NCBI GenBank assembly: GCA_030433215.1
Contig: JAUIMC010000006.1
Coordinates: 119,588 to 183,587, forward strand
Length of the DNA: 64,000 nt
Direction: 5' to 3'
Source of the DNA: Alphaproteobacteria bacterium
GTDB taxonomy: Bacteria; Pseudomonadota; Alphaproteobacteria; Caulobacterales; Parvularculaceae
Shown here: positions 1 through 8,217 of the stretch, piece by piece
How positions within the stretch are numbered: position 1 is the first letter of the stretch
Layout: each line of letters starts with the position of its first letter
Position numbers and translations under genes: made by a program
The notes under the pieces: generated by a model
Told to the model about the DNA's origin: nothing
What the model saw: the letters and a program-made list of their open reading frames with translations, nothing else
Databases searched by the model: none

Positions 1-2
1 CT

Positions 3-704
3 TTATGGGGCCCAGCATACAGACAAATCCGGTCGTGTGCGGATGATAGCGCGAACAGGCATGTCTTCGTCCGCGCCTTCTTCCAAAGCCTGTTCGAACA
101 CGCGCCGCTTTTCCGCGCCCGTCAGCATCAGGCAGATAAAGCGCGCGGCTCTCACCGCGCCGAGCGTCAGCGTCATGCGGTCGAGATGATCGCCCGTGAC
201 GGCGCTTTTCTTGGCTTTCACCGCCGCAAGGCGCGGCCCGTCAGCACGAAACGCGCGCGCCAGCCCTTTCGCATGGGGAAACCAGGAGGCCGTATGACCA
301 TCCGGCCCCATGCCGAGAATGGCGACATCGAAAGAGCCTTTCACAGCTTCATAGCGCGCTTCCGCCTCATTCAACCCTTCCCTTGGAGACGGAGCATCCG
401 ACCACAGCCCCAACAGGCGAACATCCGCGGCCCTGTTTTGTTGCAGCTTTGCGCGGACGAAACTTTCATTCGAGCCTTCTTCGCCGGGCGCGACCCAGCG
501 TTCGTCCACCAGCGCCACGGTCACCCGCTTCCAGTCGAGATCGCATTGCGACAACGCCTCGTAGAGGTCCGCCGGCGTCGATCCGCCGGAAAGCGCCAGC
601 GACGCTTCGCCCCGTTCTTCAAGCGCGCCGCGCAAGCGGTCCGCGATGTCGTCGGCAAGCCATTGGGCCATGTCGCCGCGCGAGGGGAAATCGATCAGCT
701 TCAC
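3..704 (-). CDS. pgl: 6-phosphogluconolactonase
   Basis: Hydrolyses 6-phosphogluconolactone to 6-phosphogluconate in the cytosol, the second step of the oxidative pentose phosphate and Entner-Doudoroff routes. The 233-residue protein has the usual Pgl length and the family motifs LALSGGSTP near residue 40, VDERWV near 67 and ILGMGPDGHTASWFP near 130. The start is a GTG (702-704) one base after the zwf stop, so it is probably translated by coupling. It is the last gene of a kdgK-zwf-pgl unit read leftwards. The TAA stop lies at the very edge of the window, so the gene is complete and what follows it is not visible. The identification is firm. Confidence 0.95.
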   Translation of the reverse strand: MKLIDFPSRGDMAQWLADDIADRLRGALEERGEASLALSGGSTPADLYEALSQCDLDWKRVTVALVDERWVAPGEEGSNESFVRAKLQQNRAADVRLLGLWSDAPSPREGLNEAEARYEAVKGSFDVAILGMGPDGHTASWFPHAKGLARAFRADGPRLAAVKAKKSAVTGDHLDRMTLTLGAVRAARFICLMLTGAEKRRVFEQALEEGADEDMPVRAIIRTRPDLSVCWAP

Positions 705-705
705 G

Positions 706-2202
706 TCAGACGCCCTCGAACCATTCGCGCCCGTCCCGGTCGAGCATCATCGCGGCTTGCGCCGGTCCTTCGGTTCCGGCTGCATAGGAATAAGCGGGCG
801 TGCCGTCGGCCGACCACGCCTCAAGAATGCCGTCGACCCAGCGCCACGCCGCCTCGACCTCATCGCGTCGCATGAAAAGCGCGAGATCGCCGCGCACCAC
901 CGCCATCAACAGGCGCTCATAGGCGTCCGGATAGCGCGCCTTGAAGGCGTCGGCGTAAGAGAGGTTCAAGGGCACATAGCGCAGGCGCATGCCGCCGGGC
1001 CCAGGATCCTTGGTCACAAGCAAAAGCCGCACGCCTTCATCGGGCTGCAGGCGGATGACCATGCGCGTCGGCGGCAGGGGGCCGCCGTCATTGATGAGCG
1101 CATGGGCGACTTCCTTGAACTGGATGATGATCTCCGAGCGCCGGTCCTTCATGCGCTTGCCGGTGCGCAGATAAAGCGGCATCCCCTTCCAGCGCCAATT
1201 GTCGATATTGGCCTTGATGGCGACGAAGGTTTCCGTCGTGCTTTCCGCGCCGAGTTCTTCCGCATAGCCCGGCGCCACGGCGCTGTCGGCGGCGCCCTTG
1301 CCATATTGGCCGCGCACCGTCGTCTGGCGCGCATTCTCCTTGGTGATGGGCCGCAGCGCGCGCAGCACCTTGATCTTTTCATCGCGCAGCGTGTCCGGCT
1401 CGAGATCGAGCGGCGGCTCCATGGCGACCAGACATAAAAGCTGCAACATATGGTTCTGCACCATGTCGCGCAGGGCGCCCGCCTTGTCGTAGTAGCTCGC
1501 CCGCCCGCCCGCGCCGATGGATTCGGCGACGGTGATCTCGATATGGTCAATGGCGTTGGCGTTCCACACCGGCTCGAAGAGCGAGTTCATGAAACGCAGG
1601 ACGATCAGGTTCTGCACCGTCTCCTTGCCGAGATAGTGATCGATGCGGAAAATCGAGTCCTCCTCGAAGACCGCGCCCACCGCCTCGTTGATGGCGTGCG
1701 CGCTTTCAAGATCGGTTCCGATGGGCTTTTCAAGCACGATGCGCGCGCCTGGCGATTTCAGGCCCGCCGCGTCGATATTGGCGGAAACGGCGCCGTAAAG
1801 GCCGGGCGCCAGCGCCAGATAGAAAACCCGCTGCTTGTCTTCCCCGCCAGCGAGCAGCTCTTTCATGCGGGCCCAACCGTCGCCCTCTTCTTTCGCGGCA
1901 TCGAGCTCTACATAAAAAAGCTGGCTCGCAAAGGCGTCCCATTCGCTGTCGTCGATGATTTCGCCGGGATGGAATTGGCGGAAACTTTCGATCGCCAACT
2001 TACGGAATGCGTCGTCGTCCATGGCGGTGCGCGAGACGCCAACGATTTTCGATTCCGCCGGGATCTGGTTGTCGCGCCAGCGGTGAAACAACGCCGGAAT
2101 AAGCTTGCGCAAGGACAAATCGCCCGCCGCGCCGAACACCACAAGATCGAAGGCGGTGACGGGAACGAATTGCGGGCTGGCAGATGACGGGTTCAAGGAC
2201 AT
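706..2202 (-). CDS. zwf: glucose-6-phosphate 1-dehydrogenase
   Basis: Oxidises glucose 6-phosphate to 6-phosphogluconolactone with NAD(P)+. The N-terminal Rossmann motif VVFGAAGDLSLRKLIPALF, the substrate-binding RIDHYLGKETVQN block and the downstream EKPIGTDLESA are all present. With the ATG at 2202 the protein is 498 residues, normal for the family; an in-frame TTG at 2232 would overlap kdgK and is less likely. The ATG is 13 bases after the kdgK stop, with a GAAGAA ribosome site. Placement with kdgK puts NADPH supply and Entner-Doudoroff entry under the same promoter as uronate catabolism, apparently controlled by the operator at 3268-3281. Confidence 0.95.
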   Translation of the reverse strand: MSLNPSSASPQFVPVTAFDLVVFGAAGDLSLRKLIPALFHRWRDNQIPAESKIVGVSRTAMDDDAFRKLAIESFRQFHPGEIIDDSEWDAFASQLFYVELDAAKEEGDGWARMKELLAGGEDKQRVFYLALAPGLYGAVSANIDAAGLKSPGARIVLEKPIGTDLESAHAINEAVGAVFEEDSIFRIDHYLGKETVQNLIVLRFMNSLFEPVWNANAIDHIEITVAESIGAGGRASYYDKAGALRDMVQNHMLQLLCLVAMEPPLDLEPDTLRDEKIKVLRALRPITKENARQTTVRGQYGKGAADSAVAPGYAEELGAESTTETFVAIKANIDNWRWKGMPLYLRTGKRMKDRRSEIIIQFKEVAHALINDGGPLPPTRMVIRLQPDEGVRLLLVTKDPGPGGMRLRYVPLNLSYADAFKARYPDAYERLLMAVVRGDLALFMRRDEVEAAWRWVDGILEAWSADGTPAYSYAAGTEGPAQAAMMLDRDGREWFEGV

Positions 2203-2215
2203 AGAAAAACGTTCT

Positions 2216-3139
2216 TCAAACGGGTTCAACAAAAATGGCGGTGCGCGGGGCTATTGCGCCTTCATGGCGAATGACGTCGCCGGCGACTTTATTGCCGAGC
2301 GCGGCGGCTTCCTCGGGCGCCTTGCCCGAGAGAAGGCCCGCCAGAAAGCCGGCGTTGAAACTGTCCCCAGCGCCGGAGGTGTCCACAGGGTTGATGATTT
2401 CGGAAGGGCGGACCTGGCCCGTAAAGGCCTCAGCGGAAATGTAAGCGCCCTCAGGCCCGTTTTTCACCGCGACAACGGACGCGCCCCATTCCCGCCAGCG
2501 CTTTGCGCTATCCGCCGCTCCGTCGCCGCCGAAAAGCAGGAGATCGTCTTCGATGGTCGGCAGCGCAATCGTCGCCACAGCCCCGAGCGCCGCCATGGCG
2601 CGCCGCGCCTGATCCGCGTCGCGCCATCCCGCAGGGCGATAATTCGTATCGAACGCGATCTCCGCGCCTCGCCCACGCCAATAGCGCGCTCTTTCACAAA
2701 ATGCGTCAACAGCTTCAGCGGTCATCAGCGAAAGCGTGATCCCGCTGAGATAGACAAGACCCGCCCCCTCCATCTCCCGCTCGAGATCATCGAGACATGC
2801 GCCAGTTTGAAAATAGGCGCGCGCAGCGCTGTCGGAGCGCCAGTAATCGAAAGCACGTTCGCCATTGGCGTCAGTGCGAATGATATAGAGGCCGGGCATG
2901 CGGGACGCGTCGCGAGCTATCGCGGAAACGCCGACGCCCTCATCGGCGAGCATGGCCAGCATCGCCTCGCTATAGGAATCGCGCCCGAGCGCGGTAGCGA
3001 AACGGCAGTCAACGCCGAGCCGGGAAAGATAGACCGCCGTATTCATGACGTCGCCGCCATAGCGGACCGTCATGGAGCCGGGCCGGCCGGAAATTTCCAC
3101 CATGCCTTCGCCGAGGCACACGCATGTCATCTCAATCAT
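2216..3139 (-). CDS. kdgK: PfkB-family sugar kinase, probable 2-keto-3-deoxygluconate kinase
   Basis: Predicted to phosphorylate 2-keto-3-deoxygluconate to KDPG in the cytosol, the last step joining hexuronate breakdown to the Entner-Doudoroff pathway. The ribokinase/PfkB signature is visible: CLGEGMVEISGRPGSM at the N terminus with a GGDVMNTA sugar-binding motif, and the C-terminal NPVDTSGAGDSFNAGFLAGL that holds the catalytic Asp and anion hole. I place the start at ATG 3139 (or 3130) because KdgK proteins begin just before the GE-MVE motif; an in-frame ATG at 3220 would add an unsupported 27-residue tail. It heads the kdgK-zwf-pgl operon and diverges from uxaC. KdgK is chosen over fructokinase from the sequence type and the uronate context. 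Confidence 0.88.
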   Translation of the reverse strand: MIEMTCVCLGEGMVEISGRPGSMTVRYGGDVMNTAVYLSRLGVDCRFATALGRDSYSEAMLAMLADEGVGVSAIARDASRMPGLYIIRTDANGERAFDYWRSDSAARAYFQTGACLDDLEREMEGAGLVYLSGITLSLMTAEAVDAFCERARYWRGRGAEIAFDTNYRPAGWRDADQARRAMAALGAVATIALPTIEDDLLLFGGDGAADSAKRWREWGASVVAVKNGPEGAYISAEAFTGQVRPSEIINPVDTSGAGDSFNAGFLAGLLSGKAPEEAAALGNKVAGDVIRHEGAIAPRTAIFVEPV

Positions 3140-3267
3140 CGCGAAATCTGCATCTCGTGCGGTCAGCGTAATCGCGTTATGCCGCATTGCAAAATAAACT
3201 GACGAACCTGAATCCGCCATGAACAGCGCGCCCGCCCAAGGCCGTGCTTTTACAGGAAAAACAATTA

Positions 3268-3281
3268 TGTTAGCCTTAACA
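3268..3281. promoter_or_regulatory. LacI-type operator dyad between kdgK and uxaC
   Basis: The sequence TGTTAGCCTTAACA is a near-perfect dyad, extended by one base on each side (A...T). It lies in the divergent gap, upstream of both kdgK-zwf-pgl and uxaC-uxuB-esterase. It matches five other dyads in this window that also sit in promoter gaps of xylan or glucuronate genes. The likely ligand is the LacI-family protein encoded at 16068-17132; this is inference from pattern and position. Confidence 0.7.
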
Positions 3282-3356
3282 TAAATCCGCCGACCGGCCT
3301 AGACGTCCGCCCCGTCTATGTGGGACAGCGAATAAAAAAACAGGGGTGAAACCATC

Positions 3357-4769
3357 GTGACGAGACTGTCCCTCCATCCGGACCGGCTTTTTCCGGCCGG
3401 CGAAACCGAACGCGCCATTGCGCGCCGGCTCTTCAGCCAAGTCGAAACCCTGCCGATCATCAGCCCGCACGGCCACACGGACCCGTCCTGGTTTTCGCAA
3501 AACGACTCCTTCGCCGATCCGGCCTCGCTGCTGATCGTCCCAGATCACTATCTTTTCCGGATGCTCTTTTCCCAGGGCGTGCCGCTTGAAGCGCTCGGCG
3601 TTCCTTCGCGCGACGGAACGAAGGTGGAAACCGATCCCCGGAAAATCTGGCGAATCTTCGCCGAGCATTATTATCTCTTTCGCGGCGCGCCGGCCCGGAT
3701 GTGGATGGACTGGGTCCTTTCCGCCGCTTTCGGCGTCACGGAGCAGTTGAACGCCAAAAGCGCCGACCGGATATACGATGCGATCAGCGAGCAGCTCGCC
3801 AAAGACGACTTTCGCCCGCGCGCCCTCTTCGACCGGTTCAACATCGAAGTGCTGGCGACCACGGAAGGCCCGCTCGACGAACTTGAGCATCACAAAGCGA
3901 TCCGCGACAGCGACTGGCAGGGCCGGGTCATCACCGCTTATCGCCCGGACCCGGTGATCGATCCGGATTTCGAAGGTTTCGCGGAAAACGTCGCCCGGCT
4001 CGGCGAGATGACCGGCGAGGACACGCAAAGCTGGCTCGGTTATCTCGCCGCCCACCGCAAGCGCCGGGCGTTTTTCAAAACCATGGGCGCGACCTCCACC
4101 GATCACGGCCACCCGACGGCGCGCACCGAGAATTTAAGCCAGGCGCAAGCCGCGGCGCTTTACAAAGACATTCTCTCCGGCGATTTCAGCGCCCAAGACG
4201 CGGAACGCTTCCGCGCCCATATGCTGACGGAAATGGCGCGCATGTCGCTCGACGACGGGCTCGTCATGCAGCTCCATCCGGGCTCTTTCCGCAATCACAG
4301 CGCCGCGCTTTACGGACGCTTCGGGCGCGACAAGGGCGCCGACATCCCCATGCAGACCGATTATGTCCATGCGCTGAAACCGCTGCTCGATGAAGTCGGC
4401 TGCGCGCCGGATTTCACGCTCATTCTCTTCACCCTCGATGAGACAGCCTATTCACGCGAACTGGCGCCGCTGGCCGGGGTCTATCCGGCGCTGCGGCTCG
4501 GGCCGCCATGGTGGTTTCACGACAGCCCCGAAGGCATGCGGCGGTTTCGCGAACAGGTCATGGAAACCGCCGGCGTTTACAACACTGTCGGCTTCAATGA
4601 CGACACCCGCGCCTTTCTGTCGATCCCCGCGCGGCACGATGTGGCGCGGCGCATGGACTGCGTCTGGCTTTCGCGGCTTGTGGCCGATCACCGCCTGCCC
4701 GAAGACGAAGCCGCGGAGATCGCGGTCGATCTCGCCTATAATCTCGCCAAGAAGGCGTACAAGCTTTGA
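3357..4769 (+). CDS. uxaC: glucuronate (uronate) isomerase
   Basis: Isomerises D-glucuronate to D-fructuronate (and galacturonate to tagaturonate), the first cytosolic step for uronic acids from glucuronoxylan. The 470-residue length is standard. The metal-binding PHGHTDPSWF block near residue 34, the RTENLSQA and QLHPGSFRNHSAALY blocks and the LGPPWWFHDSPEGMRRFRE region near 380 are typical of UxaC. The start is a GTG preceded by CAGGGGTGA nine bases upstream. The stop TGA overlaps the TTG start of the next gene in a TTGA arrangement, so the pair is translationally coupled. It is the first gene of uxaC-uxuB-esterase, driven from the operator gap at 3268-3281. Confidence 0.96.
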   Translation: MTRLSLHPDRLFPAGETERAIARRLFSQVETLPIISPHGHTDPSWFSQNDSFADPASLLIVPDHYLFRMLFSQGVPLEALGVPSRDGTKVETDPRKIWRIFAEHYYLFRGAPARMWMDWVLSAAFGVTEQLNAKSADRIYDAISEQLAKDDFRPRALFDRFNIEVLATTEGPLDELEHHKAIRDSDWQGRVITAYRPDPVIDPDFEGFAENVARLGEMTGEDTQSWLGYLAAHRKRRAFFKTMGATSTDHGHPTARTENLSQAQAAALYKDILSGDFSAQDAERFRAHMLTEMARMSLDDGLVMQLHPGSFRNHSAALYGRFGRDKGADIPMQTDYVHALKPLLDEVGCAPDFTLILFTLDETAYSRELAPLAGVYPALRLGPPWWFHDSPEGMRRFREQVMETAGVYNTVGFNDDTRAFLSIPARHDVARRMDCVWLSRLVADHRLPEDEAAEIAVDLAYNLAKKAYKL

Positions 4770-6271
4770 GCGCTTCCCTGGAAAACGCGCCGCGCCTCTC
4801 GGAGGCGACGCTCTCCGGTCTGCGTAAGGATGTGCGCCGCCCCGGCTTTGACCGCGGCGGCGTGTCTATCGGCCAGGTTCATCTCGGCGCCGGGGCGTTC
4901 TTCAAAGCGCATCTGGCGCCCCACACCCAAACCGCGCTCGAAGAAGCGGACGGAAACTGGGCAATCTGCGGGGCGAGCCTGCGCAGCCCGGAAGCGCGCG
5001 ACACGCTGGCGCCCCAGGACAATCTGTTCACCGTCACGGAAAAAGACGGCGCCGGCGCGCGAACCTCCCTTGTCACGGTTTTAAAAGAAATGCTGGTCGC
5101 GCCGGAAAACCCGGCGGCGCTTATCGGCGCCATCGCGGATCCGGCCGTCAGAATCGTGACGGCGACGATCACGGAAAAAGGCTATTGCCTCAATCCGGCC
5201 TCCTCCGGGCTCGATTTCGATCATCCGGATGTCAAACACGATCTTGAAAACCCCGCCGCGCCGAAAACGGCGATCGGTCTGCTTGCGGCGGCGATCGACA
5301 AACGCATCGCCGCGCGCGCGCCGCTCACCGTGGTGAGCTGCGACAACCTTCCGGGCAATGGCGCGCTTTTCAAAAACGCCGTCAGGGATTTTATCGGCGA
5401 AGCCTATCCCGGCGCGGCTTCGGCCTTTGACGACCATGTGCGTTTTCCTTCCACCATGGTGGACAGGATCACGCCCGCGACAACCGACGAAGACCGCCGG
5501 GACGTCTTCATGAACACAGGTCTTTACGACGCCGCGGCGGTTGTCACCGAACCTTTCACCCAATGGGTGATCGAGGACCGTTTCGCCGCCGGCCGGCCGC
5601 AATGGGAAAGCGCCGGCGCGCTTCTCGTCGCCGATGTCGCGCCTTACGAGACCGCGAAGCTGCGTTTGTTGAACGGCGCCCATTCCGCGCTTGCCTATCT
5701 CGGCTATCTCATGGGCTGTGATTATGTTTCCGACGCTATGGCGCAGCCCGAACTCGCCGCCTTCATCCGCGCCATGCAGGAAGAAGAAATCGCGCCGAGT
5801 TTTCCCGCGCCCGCTGATCTTCCGCTCGGCCCCTATATCGCCGACCTCAACACCCGTTTCCGCAACCCGGCGCTCAAACACCGCACCTGGCAGATCGCCA
5901 TGGACGGCTCGCAGAAACTGCCCCAGCGCTGGGTCGAAACCATCAGGGCGCAGCTTGCGCGCGGCGGCCCGGTCAACCGGCTCCCGCTCGGCGTTGCCGC
6001 GTGGACGCAATATGTCTCCGGCGTCGACGAGAAAGGCGCGGCCATCGATGTGCGCGACCCCATGGCCGAGCGGCTGAAACGCATCGGCGCTGAAGCCGGC
6101 GGCGATCCGGCGGATCGCGCGCGGGCGTTTTTGAGCATCCGGGAAATTTTCGGGAGCGACCTTCTGCAATCAGCGCTGTTCACGAAACTGCTGACCGACG
6201 CCATCGCGCTTTTGCGCGCGGAAGGCGCGGCGGCGGCCGTCATGAAAATCAACAGGGAGAATGGCAGATGA
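4766..6271 (+). CDS. uxuB: mannitol dehydrogenase-family fructuronate reductase
   Basis: Predicted to reduce D-fructuronate to D-mannonate with NADH, the step between UxaC and mannonate dehydratase. The 501-residue protein matches the long-chain polyol dehydrogenase family: the early VSIGQVHLGAGAFFKAHLAPHTQ block, TITEKGYCLNP near residue 135, the VSCDNLPGNGALFKNAV block near 190, FPSTMVDRITPAT near 229 and the catalytic-region KLRLLNGAHSALAYLGYLMG near 297. The start is TTG at 4766 inside the uxaC stop. Its stop overlaps the next ATG (ATGA). A mannitol or tagaturonate role cannot be excluded from sequence, but the neighbours uxaC and manD favour fructuronate. Confidence 0.9.
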   Translation: MSASLENAPRLSEATLSGLRKDVRRPGFDRGGVSIGQVHLGAGAFFKAHLAPHTQTALEEADGNWAICGASLRSPEARDTLAPQDNLFTVTEKDGAGARTSLVTVLKEMLVAPENPAALIGAIADPAVRIVTATITEKGYCLNPASSGLDFDHPDVKHDLENPAAPKTAIGLLAAAIDKRIAARAPLTVVSCDNLPGNGALFKNAVRDFIGEAYPGAASAFDDHVRFPSTMVDRITPATTDEDRRDVFMNTGLYDAAAVVTEPFTQWVIEDRFAAGRPQWESAGALLVADVAPYETAKLRLLNGAHSALAYLGYLMGCDYVSDAMAQPELAAFIRAMQEEEIAPSFPAPADLPLGPYIADLNTRFRNPALKHRTWQIAMDGSQKLPQRWVETIRAQLARGGPVNRLPLGVAAWTQYVSGVDEKGAAIDVRDPMAERLKRIGAEAGGDPADRARAFLSIREIFGSDLLQSALFTKLLTDAIALLRAEGAAAAVMKINRENGR

Positions 6272-8205
6272 TGCGTTTCGCCAGCTTGTTGTCGGGTCTT
6301 GCCGCGCTTCTGGCGCTTCCCGCCGCCGCCGCAGAGCCGCTCCTCAATCCGGTGTTCACCGATCACATGGTGCTCCAGCGTGAGGCGCCGATCGCCCTCT
6401 GGGGCGAAGCCGACCCGGGCGCGAAAGTTTCCGTCCGGCTCGGCCGGCGCACCAGGACCATCGAAGCGGATGCGCACGGCGCCTGGCGCGCAACCTTTCC
6501 CGCCATGAAAGCGGGCGGGCCTTACGACTTAGCGGTCAGCGCCGGGGACGGAGCGCAAGAGACGGTTTCGGATATTCTCATCGGCGATGTTTTCTTATGC
6601 GCGGGACAATCCAATATGGAGTTTTCCGTTTCGCGCGCGCTTAATCCGGCCCTGGAGCTTTCAAACGCGGCGAACGATAACATTCGGTTGCTGCATATCG
6701 CTCATGCGGACGCCGTCTCGCCCCGCCGCGCGTTCGAGCAAGCGCCGCACTGGCAGGTCGCCTCCCCCGAAAGCGTGAAGGATTTTTCCGCGCTGTGCTT
6801 TTTCTTCGGCCAGGACATCATCGCCGATGCGGCGGCGCCGGTTGGACTGATCGATTCTTCCTGGGGCGGCTCGCGAATCGAAGCCTGGATCAGCGAGGGC
6901 GCGTTGCGCGGCTTTCCGGAGCTTGAGGAGACGCTCAATCTCCTCGCCGCCTATCGCAGCGACCCGCAAAAAGCCGGCGAAGGCTATGCGGCGCTCTGGA
7001 TCGACTGGTGGAAAAGCAATGACGCCGCCCCGCCGCTGCCTCTGGAGGACATGCGCCCGGCGACATGGAAAAAAGCCCCGCGTGAAAAGATAAACTGGAA
7101 GACATGGGGCGATCCCGCCCTTGCCGAGCATAACGGCATGGTCTGGTTTGCAACGGACTTTACGTTGGACGAAGCCCAGGCCGGACAGGATGCGACGCTG
7201 ACCATAGGCGGCGTCGACGAGGTCGACATGACCTGGTTGAACGGCGCGTTCATCGGCGGCGCCTTCGGCTGGGGCGATGCGCGCCGTTATGACGTTCCGG
7301 CGCGCGCGCTGAAAGCCGGCGAAAACCGTCTTCTCGTCAATGTCTATAATTCCTGGGGCGCGGGCGGCATGTACGGTCCCGATGAAGAGATGGCGCTTTC
7401 CTTCCCCGACGGCTCGTCCGTGTCGCTGAGCGAGGGCTGGCGCTACCGGAAGGCGCCGGCGGCGATGGGCGCGCCGCCGCAAGCGCCCTGGCAATCGATC
7501 AACGGCCTGACTGGCATCTACAACGCCATGATCGCGCCCCTGGGGGAATTAAACCTGAAAGGCGCGATCTGGTATCAGGGCGAGTCCAATGCAAACAGCG
7601 CTGATCAATATGAAAGCCTGCTGCGCGCCCTGACGGCGGACTGGCGCGGCCGCTTCGGCGCCAATCTTCCTTTCATGATCGTGCAGCTTCCGGTTTTCGG
7701 CGCGCTCCCCGGAAGGCCGTCGGAGTCCGGCTGGGCGCGCATCCGCGACGCGCAGCGCTGGGCCGCCGCAAGCGATCCGCAGACCGGCCTCATCGTCGCG
7801 CTCGACGCCGGCATCCCCAATGAACTGCACCCGCCGGACAAACAGCTTGTCGCCAAACGCGCTGCGGCGCTCGCCCGCAGCCTTGTCTATGACAAAAAAG
7901 GCGCCGGTAACGCGCCGGCGCCGAAACGTGCTTATGAAGACGGCGGCGCCGTCATTGTCGAATTCAGCGGCCTTACCGGCCGCGAAAAAACCATCAGCGC
8001 CGCGCAGCCGATTGCGTTTGAATTATGCGCCGGCAATACGTGTCAGTTCGTTTCCGCTACGCTCGAAAACGACGGAGTGCGCCTCGCCAAACCCGAGGGT
8101 CTTGCCCCCATCTATGTGCGCTATTGCTGGGGCGCCGCGCCGGTGTGCAACTGGTATGACGAACAGGATACGCCGATAACGCCCTTCGAACTCGCCATCG
8201 ACTAG
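6268..8205 (+). CDS. secreted SGNH-hydrolase, sialate O-acetylesterase family (probable acetylxylan esterase)
   Basis: Predicted to remove O-acetyl groups from sugars in the periplasm or outside. A cleavable signal peptide spans about residues 1-22. The SGNH catalytic blocks are present: AGQSNMEF with the nucleophile Ser115, DSSWGGSRIEAW, IWYQGESNAN, and the NELHPPDKQ block that supplies the catalytic His. The region between the second and third blocks carries a beta-sandwich domain, usual for this 640-residue family. The name sialate O-acetylesterase is historical. In an operon with uxaC and uxuB the natural substrate is more likely acetylated glucuronoxylan fragments, which is inference. 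The stop forms one arm of a hairpin with the stop of the convergent GH3 gene. Confidence 0.88.
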   Translation: MMRFASLLSGLAALLALPAAAAEPLLNPVFTDHMVLQREAPIALWGEADPGAKVSVRLGRRTRTIEADAHGAWRATFPAMKAGGPYDLAVSAGDGAQETVSDILIGDVFLCAGQSNMEFSVSRALNPALELSNAANDNIRLLHIAHADAVSPRRAFEQAPHWQVASPESVKDFSALCFFFGQDIIADAAAPVGLIDSSWGGSRIEAWISEGALRGFPELEETLNLLAAYRSDPQKAGEGYAALWIDWWKSNDAAPPLPLEDMRPATWKKAPREKINWKTWGDPALAEHNGMVWFATDFTLDEAQAGQDATLTIGGVDEVDMTWLNGAFIGGAFGWGDARRYDVPARALKAGENRLLVNVYNSWGAGGMYGPDEEMALSFPDGSSVSLSEGWRYRKAPAAMGAPPQAPWQSINGLTGIYNAMIAPLGELNLKGAIWYQGESNANSADQYESLLRALTADWRGRFGANLPFMIVQLPVFGALPGRPSESGWARIRDAQRWAAASDPQTGLIVALDAGIPNELHPPDKQLVAKRAAALARSLVYDKKGAGNAPAPKRAYEDGGAVIVEFSGLTGREKTISAAQPIAFELCAGNTCQFVSATLENDGVRLAKPEGLAPIYVRYCWGAAPVCNWYDEQDTPITPFELAID

Positions 8206-8217
8206 CCGGGACGGCTA
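8203..8217. terminator. hairpin built from the two convergent TAG stops
   Basis: TAGCCG-GGA-CGGCTA is a perfect 6-bp stem with a 3-base loop. Its outermost triplets are the TAG stop of the esterase gene on the plus strand and the TAG stop of the GH3 gene on the minus strand. There is no T-tract, so a terminator role is a guess. Confidence 0.4.
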